Positions 1 through 7,393 of a stretch of DNA of 20,132 bases are shown in pieces. Each line of letters starts with the position of its first letter. Position 1 is the first letter of the stretch. Origin of the DNA: Alphaproteobacteria bacterium. Lineage in GTDB: Bacteria; Pseudomonadota; Alphaproteobacteria; Rhizobiales; Devosiaceae. The DNA is taken from assembly GCA_013152625.1 (NCBI GenBank), contig JAADFY010000149.1, positions 1-20,132 on the forward strand, written 5' to 3'. The notes under the pieces were generated by a model, which made no database searches, was not told the origin of the DNA, and saw only the letters and a program-made list of their open reading frames with translations. The position numbers and the translations under genes were made by a program.

Positions 1-640
1 GCGGGGAAGCTGGCGTTGACAAGAGGACGGGTGGGGGCGGGGGCGGCTCGGCGCGGGCCATGGCCTCCTCGGCAGTCAACAGCCCGATTTCATGACGCGG
101 CTCCTCCACCGGGGCTGATGAAGAGGAGGCCCGCCTGACCTCGAAATCAAGTTCAGTCTGGGTGCACAGGCCAATGGTGACCGGATCGAGAGGGGTCTGG
201 TTGGAGGCGTTCCAGTGGGTGCGCTCGCGGACCGATTCAATGGTTGGTTTGGTGGTGCCCACCAGCCGCATGATCTGGGCATCCTTGAGTTCGGGGTGGT
301 TACGGGCCAGCCACAGAATGGCATTGGGCTTTTCCTGGCGTTTGGATACCGGGGTATAGCGGGGACCCCGGCGTTTGGTTTCTGGTATGCGGACCTTGGG
401 ATCGAGCAAAACCAGGCGATAGGCGGGGTCGGTCTCGCCTTTTTCGATCTCTGCGCGGGTGAGTTGCCCGTTCTGGATGGGGTTGATGCCCTTGACCCCC
501 CCGGCAACATCGCCATCGGCGATGCCTTGCACTTCGAGGGGATGCAGGGTGCAAAATGCGGCGATCTGATCAAAGGTCAAGGCAGTGTTGTCGATCAGCC
601 AAACGGCGGTTGCCTTGGGCATGAGCAGAGATGTGGCCAT
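1..640 (-). CDS. trcR: TrcR-type cell-cycle transcriptional regulator (DUF1013), 3' end cut by window edge
   Basis: The reading frame opens at an ATG (640, minus strand) behind a good ribosome-binding site (TGGAGGA, 6 nt spacing) and stays open to the left edge, giving at least 213 residues and no stop. It begins MATSLLMPKATAVWLIDNTA and contains LTFDQIAAFC, a short helix-turn-helix-like stretch, followed by QGIADGDVAGGVKGINPI and later NHPELKDAQIMRLVGTTK. This is the DUF1013 pattern, known only in Alphaproteobacteria and named cell cycle transcriptional regulator TrcR in current databases; the protein is thought to act with RNA polymerase. The family is usually about 210-230 residues, so only a few C-terminal residues are probably missing. 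The visible tail is Pro-rich. It is divergent from the DUF1192 gene. Family assignment is from recalled sequence; the role is family knowledge. Confidence 0.88.
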   Translation of the reverse strand, partial: MATSLLMPKATAVWLIDNTALTFDQIAAFCTLHPLEVQGIADGDVAGGVKGINPIQNGQLTRAEIEKGETDPAYRLVLLDPKVRIPETKRRGPRYTPVSKRQEKPNAILWLARNHPELKDAQIMRLVGTTKPTIESVRERTHWNASNQTPLDPVTIGLCTQTELDFEVRRASSSSAPVEEPRHEIGLLTAEEAMARAEPPPPPPVLLSTPASP

Positions 641-735
641 GATTTTTCCTCCAGAGGGGACAAACCGGTCCTTACGGGTGCAAGCCGGTTCCGCCTGCAC
701 GCCCATTGAACCAGAAGTGTTCAGGGATTAACCGC

Positions 736-764
736 TATATAGGCCCAGGCAAACTGCGATGCAA
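736..764 (-). promoter_or_regulatory. Weak candidate sigma-70 promoter for trcR
   Basis: Read on the minus strand, TTGCAT (764-759) and TATATA (741-736) are separated by 17 bp, leaving a leader of roughly 90 nt before the trcR ATG. The -35 matches consensus at only three positions, so this is a suggestion from spacing and position rather than a firm call. Confidence 0.3.
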
Positions 765-827
765 CCGGTCTTTATTACACTATGCACCGGGTGTACGATT
801 GTGCGGCAATGGTCTGGGGAGGGCAAA

Positions 828-1010
828 ATGGACGATGAGGAGCCGCTAACGCGCCAGATATTCGAGATCGGGATGAGCCTTGACAAGCTTTCCATCGACG
901 AACTGGAGGCCAATATCGACCAGCTTGAGCGCGAAATCGAACGACTGCGGGGGGCAATCGGTGCCAAAACCGAGGCGCAATCAACCGCTGACAGTTTCTT
1001 CAAGACCTGA
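828..1010 (+). CDS. DUF1192 family small protein
   Basis: This 60-residue protein starts at the ATG at 828, placed behind GGGGAGGG. An upstream in-frame ATG at 759 would add 23 residues with no family likeness and was not chosen. The sequence has the DUF1192 core: a short acidic N-terminus (MDDEEPLTRQ), FEIGMSLDKLSIDELEANI, and a C-terminal amphipathic helix DQLEREIERLRGAIGAK that probably forms a coiled coil. DUF1192 proteins are short alphaproteobacterial proteins of unknown function. It stands divergent from trcR with about 190 bp between the two starts. There is no clear terminator after it, and a membrane-protein gene follows 107 bp downstream. Confidence 0.85.
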   Translation: MDDEEPLTRQIFEIGMSLDKLSIDELEANIDQLEREIERLRGAIGAKTEAQSTADSFFKT

Positions 1011-1117
1011 AACGCGATCCGGTTTCCCACCCGCGTTAGGGGTGTTTTCAATCGCCAAGTGACAGAATTTCCGGGGGCGAATACAACCACAGGGTCAATT
1101 ATTGCTCCGGAGGGATC

Positions 1118-1891
1118 ATGGCCCATACCGCACCTGCGACCTATGCCGAGACACGGGCATTTGCCCATCAGCGTTCCGGCGTTGACCGGCGCGCAACATC
1201 TGCTTCCTTTGTTGCAATCTGGCCCGCCGGGCGCATCGGGGCGATCGTTATTTCGATGGCGGTGGTGGTTTTTGCCCTCGGTGTGGCGCGTGAATTTTAC
1301 GTTGTTGCGTTCGGGCTGGAAACATTTTTGCAGGAGGGCCGGCATTTCGATCTGGACGGGGAGGCCAATTTGCCGACCTGGTTCAGCGCGGCCCTCATGG
1401 CGGTCATTTCGTTTTTGTGCGTGTTAAGTGGGTCGGCGGCCAAACTGCGCGGCGAGGCCCATCGATGGGCCTGGCGCGGGCTGGCGCTGGTGTTTGGCCT
1501 GTTTTCACTTGATGAAGTGGCCAGTTTTCATGAGGCGGTGATGGACCCGTTGCGGGCGCTTTTACAGACCGACGGGGTGCTTTATTACGCCTGGGTAGTG
1601 CCGGCAATTCCGCTGGTAATCGGGTTTGCCCTGATTTATCTGCCGTTTCTTGGCCATTTGCCGAAGCGGTTTGCCGCCCTGTTTGTTGCCTCGGGGGCGC
1701 TTTATGTCGGCGGGGCGCTGGGCCTGGAAATGGTTGGCGGGTTTGTCGCGTCAACCAGCGGTGAGGAAACGACAGCATTTGCCGTGGCCACAACCATTGA
1801 GGAGGGGCTGGAAATTGCCGGCCTGACCCTGTTTACGGTGACGCTGTTGCACTATGCAAAGTTCAAGCAGCTTGCGCTCCGGTTTGGCTAG
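1118..1891 (+). CDS. Unrecognised multipass membrane protein
   Basis: This 257-residue protein starts at an ATG directly behind GGAGGGATC. I do not recognise the family. After a polar N-terminus of about 38 residues there are about six hydrophobic segments (near residues 39-65, 88-108, 118-135, 160-190, 195-215 and 230-248), so it should sit in the inner membrane. Charged residues are retained inside or at the edges of membrane segments: LFSLDEVASFHEAVMDPL near 130-147, LGLEMVGG near 208, and a final EEGLEIAGL near 228-236. Such buried Glu, Asp and His residues suggest a metal site or a membrane-embedded enzyme, but that is inference. It is convergent with the methyltransferase gene, and nothing in the context fixes a role. 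Confidence 0.8.
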   Translation: MAHTAPATYAETRAFAHQRSGVDRRATSASFVAIWPAGRIGAIVISMAVVVFALGVAREFYVVAFGLETFLQEGRHFDLDGEANLPTWFSAALMAVISFLCVLSGSAAKLRGEAHRWAWRGLALVFGLFSLDEVASFHEAVMDPLRALLQTDGVLYYAWVVPAIPLVIGFALIYLPFLGHLPKRFAALFVASGALYVGGALGLEMVGGFVASTSGEETTAFAVATTIEEGLEIAGLTLFTVTLLHYAKFKQLALRFG

Positions 1892-1943
1892 AACAGGCTT
1901 TAGTTACCCCAAGTGGTGTCGTTCGTTCGGACGTCCAAGGCTT

Positions 1944-2582
1944 TTACGCTTTTTTTGGCCGAACGACGATGAGTTTGATGATGTCCTTGTAAACAAATCG
2001 GCTTTCGATGATCTCAAGGCCGGCGGCCTCGACATATTGCTCGGTATCGCGGTCAAAGGCGGCGCCATAGGCCCATTTCACCCAGGGCGCCCACGCCCGC
2101 ATGATGAGCCGCCGGAACAGGGATTTCGACCAGGCATATTCAAGAATTCGGATTTGCCCGCCCGGTTTGCAGATGCGTTTGAGTTCCTCAAGGGCGGGTT
2201 GCTGGTCGGCATCGTCGAGAACGCAAAACAAAAATGTGGCGACAATGGCGTCGAATTCGTCGTCGGCAAAGCCGGTATCGAGCACGCTGGCGGCGCGCAA
2301 TTCCACATCAATGTCGGCCCGGCCTCGGCGGCCCATGGCCCGGGTTTGCCGCCCCCTGGCCCGGGCCAGCATGGCCTCGGAAAGGTCGATACCGATGACA
2401 TTTGCGCCAGAGGGGTAAAAGGCCATGTTGCGGCCAGTGCCGACACCGGCGTCAAGAATTTTTCCGCTCAGCCCTTCGAACATGAGCCGGCGGAGGGGCC
2501 GGTAACGCCCGTATTCAAAGGCGACATCGAGCAGATCATAAAGACCTGCAATGCGCTGGTATGTGCGGCGCTTGGAGGCCAT
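1944..2582 (-). CDS. Class I SAM-dependent methyltransferase (UbiE-like fold)
   Basis: A 212-residue Rossmann-fold methyltransferase. Motif I is KILDAGVGTGRN (residues 41-52), the acidic residue that binds the ribose of S-adenosylmethionine is D66 in VIGIDLSEAML, motif II is FDAIVATFLFCVLDD, and motif III lies in the KPGGQIRILEY stretch. The N-terminal YQRIAGLYDLLDVAFEYGRYRPLRR segment resembles UbiE/PmtA-like enzymes acting on quinones or phospholipids, but substrate cannot be read from the sequence. The ATG at 2582 follows GGGGCGGGAT. The gene stands alone and is convergent with the membrane-protein gene; a hydrophobic C-terminus (YKDIIKLIVVRPKKA) ends the fold normally. Family confident, substrate unknown. 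Confidence 0.87.
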   Translation of the reverse strand: MASKRRTYQRIAGLYDLLDVAFEYGRYRPLRRLMFEGLSGKILDAGVGTGRNMAFYPSGANVIGIDLSEAMLARARGRQTRAMGRRGRADIDVELRAASVLDTGFADDEFDAIVATFLFCVLDDADQQPALEELKRICKPGGQIRILEYAWSKSLFRRLIMRAWAPWVKWAYGAAFDRDTEQYVEAAGLEIIESRFVYKDIIKLIVVRPKKA

Positions 2583-2747
2583 ATCCCGCCCCGGTTCGAA
2601 TAATCGGCGCTCGATGAACGCCTAAAGACCGGACGTTAGCTGTTTCGGGGCATTGGCGGCCACACCGCAAATTGGCGCAGCAGGAAAGAGATTGATGTAC
2701 AGGCCCCCGTCACTGGCGTAGAATTTCGGCAACAAGGAAAACCCAGT

Positions 2748-3491
2748 ATGGCTACGCCGGACCAAATACCGACTGACCTAACGATTGATTTGGGAGATGA
2801 TCTGTCCCCTGAAGAATTTGTTGCGGCTGTACGGAATTTCATGGGCTATGTTGCAGAGATAACAGAATCTCAAAAGGGCGACGGGGCTGACATACGTTGG
2901 ACAGTTAAGGTTCATGATGGCAGCGCACTTATTGGGGTTGAGCCAAGTGCATCTGCGCCGCCTTCCCGACTCGCAATGATCTACAACAAAGCGGAGTTCG
3001 GTCCCGTCGCGTTGGCGCGTGGTGACATAGCTGGGGCAGGCCTTTCTGAGAAAGCTATCGGCCACCTCAAAAGCTTGTCTGACCTCGTTTCCAAACATCA
3101 AAACGGAAAAGGTGTGAACCTTTGGGTGAAAAGGAAACCGATTGGCATCGGGGCCGGGATTGCGAGGGTGGTGCGTGAGAACTGGGAAACCGACTACCAT
3201 GATTTTGGCACGATTGAAGGACGGCTGGAGGCGATCCAAGGTGATTCCGGTGCCTTAAGAATCCGTGTCAAAGATTTCCTTTACCCGAAGGCCATCAATT
3301 GCATTGTCCCGGAACGCCTGATTGAGAATGTTTTGGGAAATTTTCGAAAGCGCGTTGAAATAGCGGGCCGCATTCACTACCGCCGCGACGGCTCGCCTAT
3401 CAGCATCGAAGCGCATGTAATTGACGAATTGCCAGAGGACGATGAGTTGCCCTCTGCCGATGATGTGCGAGGGATCATGGCAAACGCATGA
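2748..3491 (+). CDS. Uncharacterised 247-aa partner of PIN-domain nuclease
   Basis: I do not recognise this protein. The ATG at 2748 has AAGGAAA seven bases upstream. The protein is soluble, with no signal peptide or membrane segment. It opens with an acidic region (IDLGDDLSPEEFVAAVRNFMGYV), then alternating strand-like segments (DIRWTVKVHDGSALIGVEP), a helical region near 85-120, and a second strand-rich half (FGTIEGRLEAIQ, LRIRVKDFLYPKAINCIVPE, VEIAGRIHYRRDGSPISIEAHVI). It ends in an acidic tail, LPEDDELPSADDVRGI. No classical DNA-binding motif is visible. Its stop overlaps the start of the downstream PIN gene (ATGA at 3488-3491), so the two are almost certainly co-translated. Base composition is clearly lower in GC than the flanks, which points to transfer as a unit. 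An antitoxin or sensor role is inferred only from position. Confidence 0.8.
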   Translation: MATPDQIPTDLTIDLGDDLSPEEFVAAVRNFMGYVAEITESQKGDGADIRWTVKVHDGSALIGVEPSASAPPSRLAMIYNKAEFGPVALARGDIAGAGLSEKAIGHLKSLSDLVSKHQNGKGVNLWVKRKPIGIGAGIARVVRENWETDYHDFGTIEGRLEAIQGDSGALRIRVKDFLYPKAINCIVPERLIENVLGNFRKRVEIAGRIHYRRDGSPISIEAHVIDELPEDDELPSADDVRGIMANA

Positions 3492-3979
3492 CTGTCGAGA
3501 AAATCTACTGGGATAGCGATTGTTTCCTCGGCCATTTCCAGGCTGAAGATGGCAAGGCCCAGAAATGCGACGGCGTACTTCAAAAAGCTAGACGTGGCGA
3601 AGTCCTAATTGTGACTTCAGCTTTGACACTTGCGGAGGTTCTCTGGATGCGTGGCGGGCCGCGGTTGCCAAAAGAGAAAGCTGAGTTAGTCCAGAAGTTT
3701 TTCCGTCGTAGCTACATCAGAGTTTACAACGTAACGAGGAAAATTTCCGAGGTAGCACAAATTCTAGTTTGGGATAATGGTATTAAACCAAAGGACGCAA
3801 TTCACGTAGCAACAGCAGTTCATCTTGGGGCGGATGCGTTGGAAACCTTTGATCGAATTCTAATTGCAAAGAGCGGGACTATCGGAAAACCACTCCTCTT
3901 GATACGTGAACCGCAGGCGGCAGACCAAGGAAGACTTGATCTTGCCGGATCAACAAATGACCCAGCGGAAACACTTTAA
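3488..3979 (+). CDS. PIN-domain ribonuclease (toxin-like)
   Basis: A 163-residue PIN-domain protein. The Mg/Mn-binding acidic residues are present: D9 (with D11) in YWDSDCFLGHF, E50 in SALTLAEVLW, D103 in KPKDAIHVATAVHLGA, and D122 in LETFDRIL. The KPKDAIHVATA segment is the most typical PIN signature. PIN proteins of this size are usually sequence-specific RNases, commonly VapC-type toxins. Here the partner is not a short VapB-like antitoxin but the overlapping 247-residue protein upstream. The start is fixed by the ATGA overlap. The C-terminal 25 residues extend beyond the fold and are polar. The gene is among the AT-richest in the window. PIN fold is well supported; toxin function is inference. 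Confidence 0.87.
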   Translation: MTVEKIYWDSDCFLGHFQAEDGKAQKCDGVLQKARRGEVLIVTSALTLAEVLWMRGGPRLPKEKAELVQKFFRRSYIRVYNVTRKISEVAQILVWDNGIKPKDAIHVATAVHLGADALETFDRILIAKSGTIGKPLLLIREPQAADQGRLDLAGSTNDPAETL

Positions 3980-4077
3980 GGAAGTCAGCCCTCTAGCTTG
4001 CTGGCGATGAGGAAGACGCCCAGTTTAGCGTTATCTTGATAATAGTTGCCAAGCTACGCCCGCCAAAGGTAAATCGG

Positions 4078-4109
4078 AAAACAAAAGGCGCAGCAACCAG
4101 TGCCGCGCC
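4078..4109 (-). terminator. Rho-independent terminator of the oxidase-cupredoxin operon
   Basis: On the minus strand GGCGCGGC pairs with GCTGCGCC (8 bp with one G-U) across a 7-nt loop and is followed by TTTTGTTTT. It lies about 25 bp beyond the cupredoxin stop codon and closes that operon; in the other direction the last plus-strand gene ended at 3979. Confidence 0.7.
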
Positions 4110-4134
4110 CGGCTGGTTCCGGTGTTGGCAGCCG

Positions 4135-5118
4135 TTACATTTCCATGGCCATGCCGGGGGTGGCCATCTGTCCCATCATGCCCATCTGCATGTGAAAGGG
4201 GAACATGCACATGAACATCCAGGCGCCGGCTGTTTCAATCTGGACCGAAACCTGAAAAGTCTCGCCGGGCATCAAGACGGATTGTTCGAACGGTGCATCA
4301 TGTTCGAGCAGGTTCCAGTCGGCCCGTTCCAGCCGATAGGCAATGGCCTGCATGTTGGCCATGGGCATGAACATGAATTCATGGGGAATCTCACCAGCAT
4401 TGCGAATGGTAAGCCGAATGCGTTCGCCGGGATTGACCTCCAGTTCGCCCAGAGAATAGCCCCACTCGCGCATGTCGATTTCGATTTCCCGGTCCACGGC
4501 GGCGTTCTGAGCCAGAATGATCAAACCGCCGCTGACCATTTCTTCTGCCCCCTCTTCGTCGTGTACGACTTCGGCGGTGTTCATGTTCATGTCGGCAGGC
4601 ATTTCGGCTTCGCCGGTGGCGGCCATGTCCATTTCGGCTTCGGCAGATCTCATGGTGTCGGCTTCGCCGGTGGCAGGCATGTCCATGCCGGCTCCGCCGT
4701 TGTCCATGCCGGCTCCGCCGTTGTCCATTTCAGGCTCGGCGTTACCCATGTTCATGTCGGCGGGCATTTCGGCTTCACCGGTGGCGGCCATATCCATTTC
4801 GGCTCCGCCGTTGTCCATGTCCATTTCGGCTCCGCCGTTGTCCATGTCCATGCCGGGCATGGTTTCAGCCATGCGCGCCTGCGCCTCGGCTATGCGTTCG
4901 GCATCTTCAGCCGGGTTTTCAAAAATCGCATGGCCAATGGCCTCATTGTTCACCAGACTGGCAGGCTCGGGAAACAGACCTTCTTCGATATAGGCCGGGA
5001 TCGCCGATCTGGCCGGCGCCATTTGAAACGCGGTGGGTCCGATGCCCTGGGGCAGGATCAGGTAAAGTCCGCCAATAACCGCAACCAGACCGACAAGGGC
5101 AAAAAATTTCATAACCAT
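4135..5118 (-). CDS. Membrane-anchored cupredoxin with methionine-rich repeat region
   Basis: This 327-residue protein begins with one hydrophobic segment (residues 4-24), a signal anchor or uncleaved signal that places the rest in the periplasm. Residues 87-179 are a low-complexity stretch rich in Met, Asp, Gly, Glu and Ala, with repeats such as MDMDNGGAE and MAATGEAEMPADMNM. A cupredoxin domain follows (about 198-327) with probable type 1 copper ligands H246 (EIPHEFMF), C304, H309 and M314 in CMFPFHMQMGM. The C-x4-H-x4-M spacing is that of rusticyanin and sulfocyanin. The ATG at 5118 is preceded by AAGGAG seven bases away; a second ATG lies two codons on. It begins 12 bp after the oxidase subunit I stop, so it is in the same operon. 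Likely roles are electron donor to that oxidase, or copper storage and delivery to it; both are inferred. Confidence 0.85.
   Translation of the reverse strand: MVMKFFALVGLVAVIGGLYLILPQGIGPTAFQMAPARSAIPAYIEEGLFPEPASLVNNEAIGHAIFENPAEDAERIAEAQARMAETMPGMDMDNGGAEMDMDNGGAEMDMAATGEAEMPADMNMGNAEPEMDNGGAGMDNGGAGMDMPATGEADTMRSAEAEMDMAATGEAEMPADMNMNTAEVVHDEEGAEEMVSGGLIILAQNAAVDREIEIDMREWGYSLGELEVNPGERIRLTIRNAGEIPHEFMFMPMANMQAIAYRLERADWNLLEHDAPFEQSVLMPGETFQVSVQIETAGAWMFMCMFPFHMQMGMMGQMATPGMAMEM
4582..4804 (-). repeat. Internal direct repeats encoding the Met-rich region
   Basis: Two 58-bp copies (4582-4639 and 4747-4804) differ at only three positions and lie exactly 165 bp, or 55 codons, apart. Shorter 20-27 bp units carrying a shared tccgccgttgtccatg core recur between and beside them (near 4690-4730 and 4800-4850). 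All periods are multiples of three, so copy-number changes would keep the frame. Confidence 0.85.
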
Positions 5119-5130
5119 TTTCAGGCTCCT

Positions 5131-6702
5131 TTATTCGGCCGGAACAGCGGCAGCTGAAGGGGTGGCGTCATCGCTGACGGGCCATGGATCATCCTCGGCA
5201 ATACGGCCACGGGTGGCGCTCCAGACCATGTTGGTCACGAATACCAAAAAGCCGATGCCGATCAGATAGGCCGCGCCGGTGAGGGCGAACTGGGACCCGG
5301 TCCATTCCGCCAGCGGTAAATAGTCCACCACCCACCGGGGGAAGTAGGCGTAACCGAGGGCATACATAAGCATGACCTTGGTGAAAATGCCGATCTGCCA
5401 CAGCCAGAAATGGGTGTCGGCCAGTCGCTGATTATACATGCGACCGGTGAAATACGGGTAGAGGTAATAGACCCCGGCAATGGCCATCTGGGCACAAAAC
5501 CCGAGGAACATGGCGTGGAAGTGGGCCGGTACCCAATAGGTGTTGTGGATGAAATCCGTGTCGACGGATATCTGGGCATTCAAAAAGCCGGTCACGCCGC
5601 CGATGATGAGGAAAAATATCGCTCCGATCATGAACTGAAACGGCGTGGAGCGCATGGCCGAGGACGGAATTCGATCACTCCACAGGGTGGCAATCCAGTT
5701 AAACACATGCAGGGTGGAGGGGATAAAAATCATCAGGGTCAGGCCCTGGGTGACCCGCTGCACAACGCCGAACACCGTTGTCGCGGGCTGAAAGTGGTGG
5801 GGAAACACCACAAAAGAGAGAATAAACAGCAAAACGAAGGCGATCACCCCGGACATGTAACTCCACATGGGTCGACCGAGCAGCCGTGGCATCAGGGTAT
5901 AAATGATGGCAATCGCGGGCACGAGGGGCAGGTAAACGGCGGGGTGCCCGTAAAACCAGAACATGTACATGAAGGTCATGACGTCACCGCCCCGGCTGGG
6001 GTCAAACAGTGCCGTCACCCCCATCCAGTCGGTGAGCAGGACCAGCCCGGTGAGGCCCAGAAGCGGGGTCGAGAGCAGCAACAGGCCGCCTTCAGCCATC
6101 ATGCCCCAGCCCATCATGGGCATTTTCATCCAGCGCCCTTTTGAAGCCCAGGCATTGCGCAACAGGACGGCGCCGGCCAGAAACTCCGAAATCGCCACCA
6201 GAACAACAGCAACATACCCCATCCAGACCAGATCGCCGCCAACCCGCAACGACATGGGGGGGTAAAGGGTCCAGGTGAAATCGGGGCGCGAAATGATCAA
6301 CAGGACCGCCGCCAGGATCAGCGTCCAGTAGCTGGCCTGGGCCGCTCCGGCCCACAATAAGCGCCCGGTGCCGAGCACTTTGGGCATCATATAGTAACAA
6401 ATGGAAATGACGATGGGGATGACAAAGCCGAAGACCATGAGCATGCCGTGCAGGGTCATGAGTGTCATATAGGGCCGGGCACCCAGAAACTGGATGTCGG
6501 GCACGGCCAGTTCGGTGCGAAACGCCAGGGCGAACGCGCCACCTAACGCAAGCATGACAAACGAGGTCAGAATGCCTTTAAGGGCGATGCATTTGTAGTC
6601 ATTTGAAAACAGCAGATCGCGCAAACTCATTTCGCCGATCACATTGTGCGGTTTCCAGTGGGGCGTTGCGCCCATACGTTGGGTATCCAGATCAGATGCC
6701 AT
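5131..6702 (-). CDS. Heme-copper terminal oxidase subunit I, B-family (ba3)-like
   Basis: A 523-residue, about 12-helix inner-membrane protein that reduces oxygen to water. All six metal-ligand histidines are visible: H85 (TLHG) and H396 for the low-spin heme, H394 (WVPAHFHAMFLG) for the high-spin heme, and H253 (FYGHPAVY), H302 and H303 (FPHHFQ) for CuB. Y257 can form the His-Tyr cross-link. The canonical A-family glutamate (GHPEVY) is alanine, and the K-channel lysine is His332 (IPSTLHVFNW). The missing glutamate, and phrases such as GHPxVYxxLxPAxAIIYT and HNTxWVP, resemble Thermus ba3 B-family oxidases, so its proton path probably follows that type. It starts 17 bp after the subunit II stop and is followed by the cupredoxin gene. 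No subunit III gene is present. Whether the hemes are a or b type cannot be read. Confidence 0.93.
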   Translation of the reverse strand: MASDLDTQRMGATPHWKPHNVIGEMSLRDLLFSNDYKCIALKGILTSFVMLALGGAFALAFRTELAVPDIQFLGARPYMTLMTLHGMLMVFGFVIPIVISICYYMMPKVLGTGRLLWAGAAQASYWTLILAAVLLIISRPDFTWTLYPPMSLRVGGDLVWMGYVAVVLVAISEFLAGAVLLRNAWASKGRWMKMPMMGWGMMAEGGLLLLSTPLLGLTGLVLLTDWMGVTALFDPSRGGDVMTFMYMFWFYGHPAVYLPLVPAIAIIYTLMPRLLGRPMWSYMSGVIAFVLLFILSFVVFPHHFQPATTVFGVVQRVTQGLTLMIFIPSTLHVFNWIATLWSDRIPSSAMRSTPFQFMIGAIFFLIIGGVTGFLNAQISVDTDFIHNTYWVPAHFHAMFLGFCAQMAIAGVYYLYPYFTGRMYNQRLADTHFWLWQIGIFTKVMLMYALGYAYFPRWVVDYLPLAEWTGSQFALTGAAYLIGIGFLVFVTNMVWSATRGRIAEDDPWPVSDDATPSAAAVPAE

Positions 6703-6719
6703 TTCAGGTGTCCCCCGCC

Positions 6720-7316
6720 TTAAGCCGCTTCAATATCGCCAACCACCAGCCATGCTTTCATCTGGGCATGGCCGACGCCGCAATAATTGACACATTGAAT
6801 GAGATATTTGCCCGGTTCTCTGGGCGCCTTTATCCATATTTCCCGGTCTTTTCCGGGGTCGAATTCGGTGGTTATGCCGGCCACGGGAATATTAAAGCCG
6901 TGGATGACATCGTTGGAGAGAATTTGAAAAAGAACCTTCTCACCGGGTTCGACACGAACGGCATTGCGCGAAATCTTGCCGTCCTCGGTGGTAAAGACAA
7001 ATCCCCACTGAAACGCGAGAACTGTAATCGTGCGATCAAATGAGGCGCGGGCTGCCGGATCAACTATGGTGCCGGACACGCCTTCGGCGCGAAGGCCGGC
7101 ATCATAGGCCTGGAAGGTTTCGGTGCTGCGCCAGTCGGCATAAATCGCCACCGCGACCAGCAACAAAACAAAGCCGACCTCCATGCGGTATTTCATGCGC
7201 CAGCGTTTTGGCCAGAACAGCGCCAGAAAAAGGGCGGCAATGCCGCCGATCCCAAGCGCGAATGTGATGGCGATCATAATCGCCTGATCGCCCATAAGGC
7301 CAAGCGCGTTCTGCAT
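6720..7316 (-). CDS. Cytochrome oxidase subunit II with CuA site
   Basis: A 198-residue protein with two N-terminal hydrophobic segments (about 12-35 and 46-61) and a periplasmic cupredoxin domain that holds the dinuclear CuA centre. The ligands are H139 (NDVIHGF), C175 and C179 (QCVNYCG), H183 and M186 (GHAQM); N177 occupies the position of the usual backbone-ligating glutamate. CuA accepts electrons from a soluble or anchored donor and passes them to subunit I. I chose the ATG at 7316, which follows a G-rich stretch and begins just before the first membrane helix; an in-frame GTG at 7376 would add 20 residues that do not look like a signal sequence. It is the first gene of the oxidase-cupredoxin operon. 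Confidence 0.9.
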   Translation of the reverse strand: MQNALGLMGDQAIMIAITFALGIGGIAALFLALFWPKRWRMKYRMEVGFVLLLVAVAIYADWRSTETFQAYDAGLRAEGVSGTIVDPAARASFDRTITVLAFQWGFVFTTEDGKISRNAVRVEPGEKVLFQILSNDVIHGFNIPVAGITTEFDPGKDREIWIKAPREPGKYLIQCVNYCGVGHAQMKAWLVVGDIEAA

Positions 7317-7393
7317 ATTTACCCCCCCGGCCAACGATGGTGCGCGTGTGATATGTGACAAAACGGCGCGCGACACTATGGCTATATATGCAA

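Noticed and set aside
215..709. Plus-strand open frame of 164 codons opposite the first gene
   Set aside because: The minus-strand frame gives an uninterrupted TrcR/DUF1013 protein with a good ribosome-binding site; the plus frame has no family likeness.
1918..1967. Inverted repeat GTCGTTCG ... CGAACGAC between the membrane protein and methyltransferase genes as a bidirectional terminator
   Set aside because: The arms are 34 bp apart and the T-run lies inside the loop, overlapping the methyltransferase C-terminus. It does not have the form of an intrinsic terminator.
4036..5157. Plus-strand open frame of 373 codons rich in histidine (HVH, HFG repeats)
   Set aside because: It is the antisense of the Met-rich cupredoxin gene: ATG codons read as CAT on the other strand. 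The minus-strand frame has a signal anchor, a copper site, a ribosome-binding site and operon context.
5131..6702. Loss of the GHPEVY glutamate in oxidase subunit I taken as a sign of an inactive enzyme
   Set aside because: B-family oxidases such as ba3 also lack this glutamate, and all six metal-binding histidines and the cross-link tyrosine are present.
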